Shown here: piece by piece, positions 63,860 through 64,000 of the stretch
Numbering within the stretch: the stretch's first letter is position 1
Layout of the letters: each line of letters starts with the position of its first letter
Assembly: GCA_026004775.1 (NCBI GenBank)
Contig: BPJU01000012.1
Location: 124,001 to 188,000 of the forward strand
DNA from: Pirellulaceae bacterium
GTDB lineage: Bacteria; Planctomycetota; Planctomycetia; Pirellulales; Pirellulaceae
Length of the DNA stretch: 64,000 bases
Direction: 5' to 3'
The notes under the pieces: model-generated
Database searches by the model: none
What the model saw: the letters and a program-made list of their open reading frames with translations, nothing else
Told to the model about the DNA's origin: nothing
Made by a program: the position numbers and the translations under genes

Positions 63860-64000
63860 GTGACGTCCTTCCTGAAACGTTCCAGCAGATTCACGACACA
63901 AGTGGCACACACGTCTACGGCTGATAGAACCCAGCAGGAAAATCAGCCGGTTTGGCTCCCTCCAGCCGCCGCCGATTCTGTACGGATCCGGCGTATCCGA
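63860..64000 (+). CDS. Possible start of a gene running past the window end
   Basis: A GTG at 63860 opens a frame (VTSFLKRSSRFTTQVAHTST...) still open at 64000. No ribosome site is clear. The visible 47 residues are Ser/Thr-rich and polar with no recognisable domain. The true start and identity lie outside the window. Confidence 0.3.
   Translation, partial: MTSFLKRSSRFTTQVAHTSTADRTQQENQPVWLPPAAADSVRIRRIR

Noticed and set aside
1-64000. CRISPR arrays, rRNA genes, complete insertion sequences
   Set aside because: I saw no regularly spaced repeats, no rRNA signature and no transposase. The Xer recombinase at 18216 has no adjacent att-like repeats.

Overview
The window reads as a chromosomal segment of a planctomycete (Planctomycetota, probably the Pirellula side). 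This is inferred from family content: a DUF1501 protein paired with a PSCyt1/DUF1549/DUF1553 protein, a Ser/Thr kinase with a DWG instead of a DFG motif, a Tat-type Gfo/Idh/MocA oxidoreductase, an autotransporter-barrel remnant, long degenerate intergenic regions and GC-rich hairpin repeats. There are no rRNAs, no CRISPR array, no transposase and no tRNA that I could recognise.

Layout. 0-5 kb: a truncated small gene, then three overlapping genes for a MotA/TolQ/ExbB-type channel with two ExbD-like coiled-coil partners. 5-6.2 kb: hairpin-rich repeats and an autotransporter pseudogene. 6.3-12.7 kb (minus): gatC-gatA-gatB, a SAM hydrolase, a stand-alone copy of its C-terminal domain, and bioA, with rpmB upstream. 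13-15.5 kb (plus): rpmE, prfA, prmC. prmC overlaps tail to tail with a degenerate GGDEF protein. galE, a Xer recombinase and the DUF1501/DUF1549 pair follow. 23.6-29 kb (minus): a divergent enolase, an APH-fold kinase and a kinase-TPR signalling protein with a structured leader. 29-32 kb is mostly decayed DNA around one exported protein. 32-41 kb: an AsmA-like protein, aroC, a bile-acid-symporter-like carrier, a membrane HEXXH protease, an oxidoreductase, pgi and a divergent apgM. 41-44 kb: repeats, a Fur regulator, an orphan FlgM. 43.3-49 kb (minus): ROK sugar kinase, ppx, ppk1, sixA.

49.1-59.7 kb (minus) is the most unusual part. Five genes encode, in transcription order, a two-TM protein, a 1070-residue exported VWA/PKD protein, a 1121-residue tubulin/FtsZ-like protein, a 722-residue two-TM protein and a small P-loop NTPase. 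I read them as one envelope-associated cytoskeletal or membrane-remodelling system. It resembles in outline the FtsZ-like plus VWA context that I recall Makarova and Koonin describing in 2010, but most partners here match no family I know. 59.9-63.8 kb (plus) is rpmI-rplT-pheS-pheT, with a PheT that lacks the usual tRNA-binding OB domain.

Several genes combine a recognisable fold with changed catalytic residues: the enolase-like protein, the GGATF cyclase with an intact I-site, and the half-length SAM-hydrolase paralog. Glycolysis genes (glucokinase-like ROK, pgi, apgM, enolase-like, galE) are scattered rather than in an operon.
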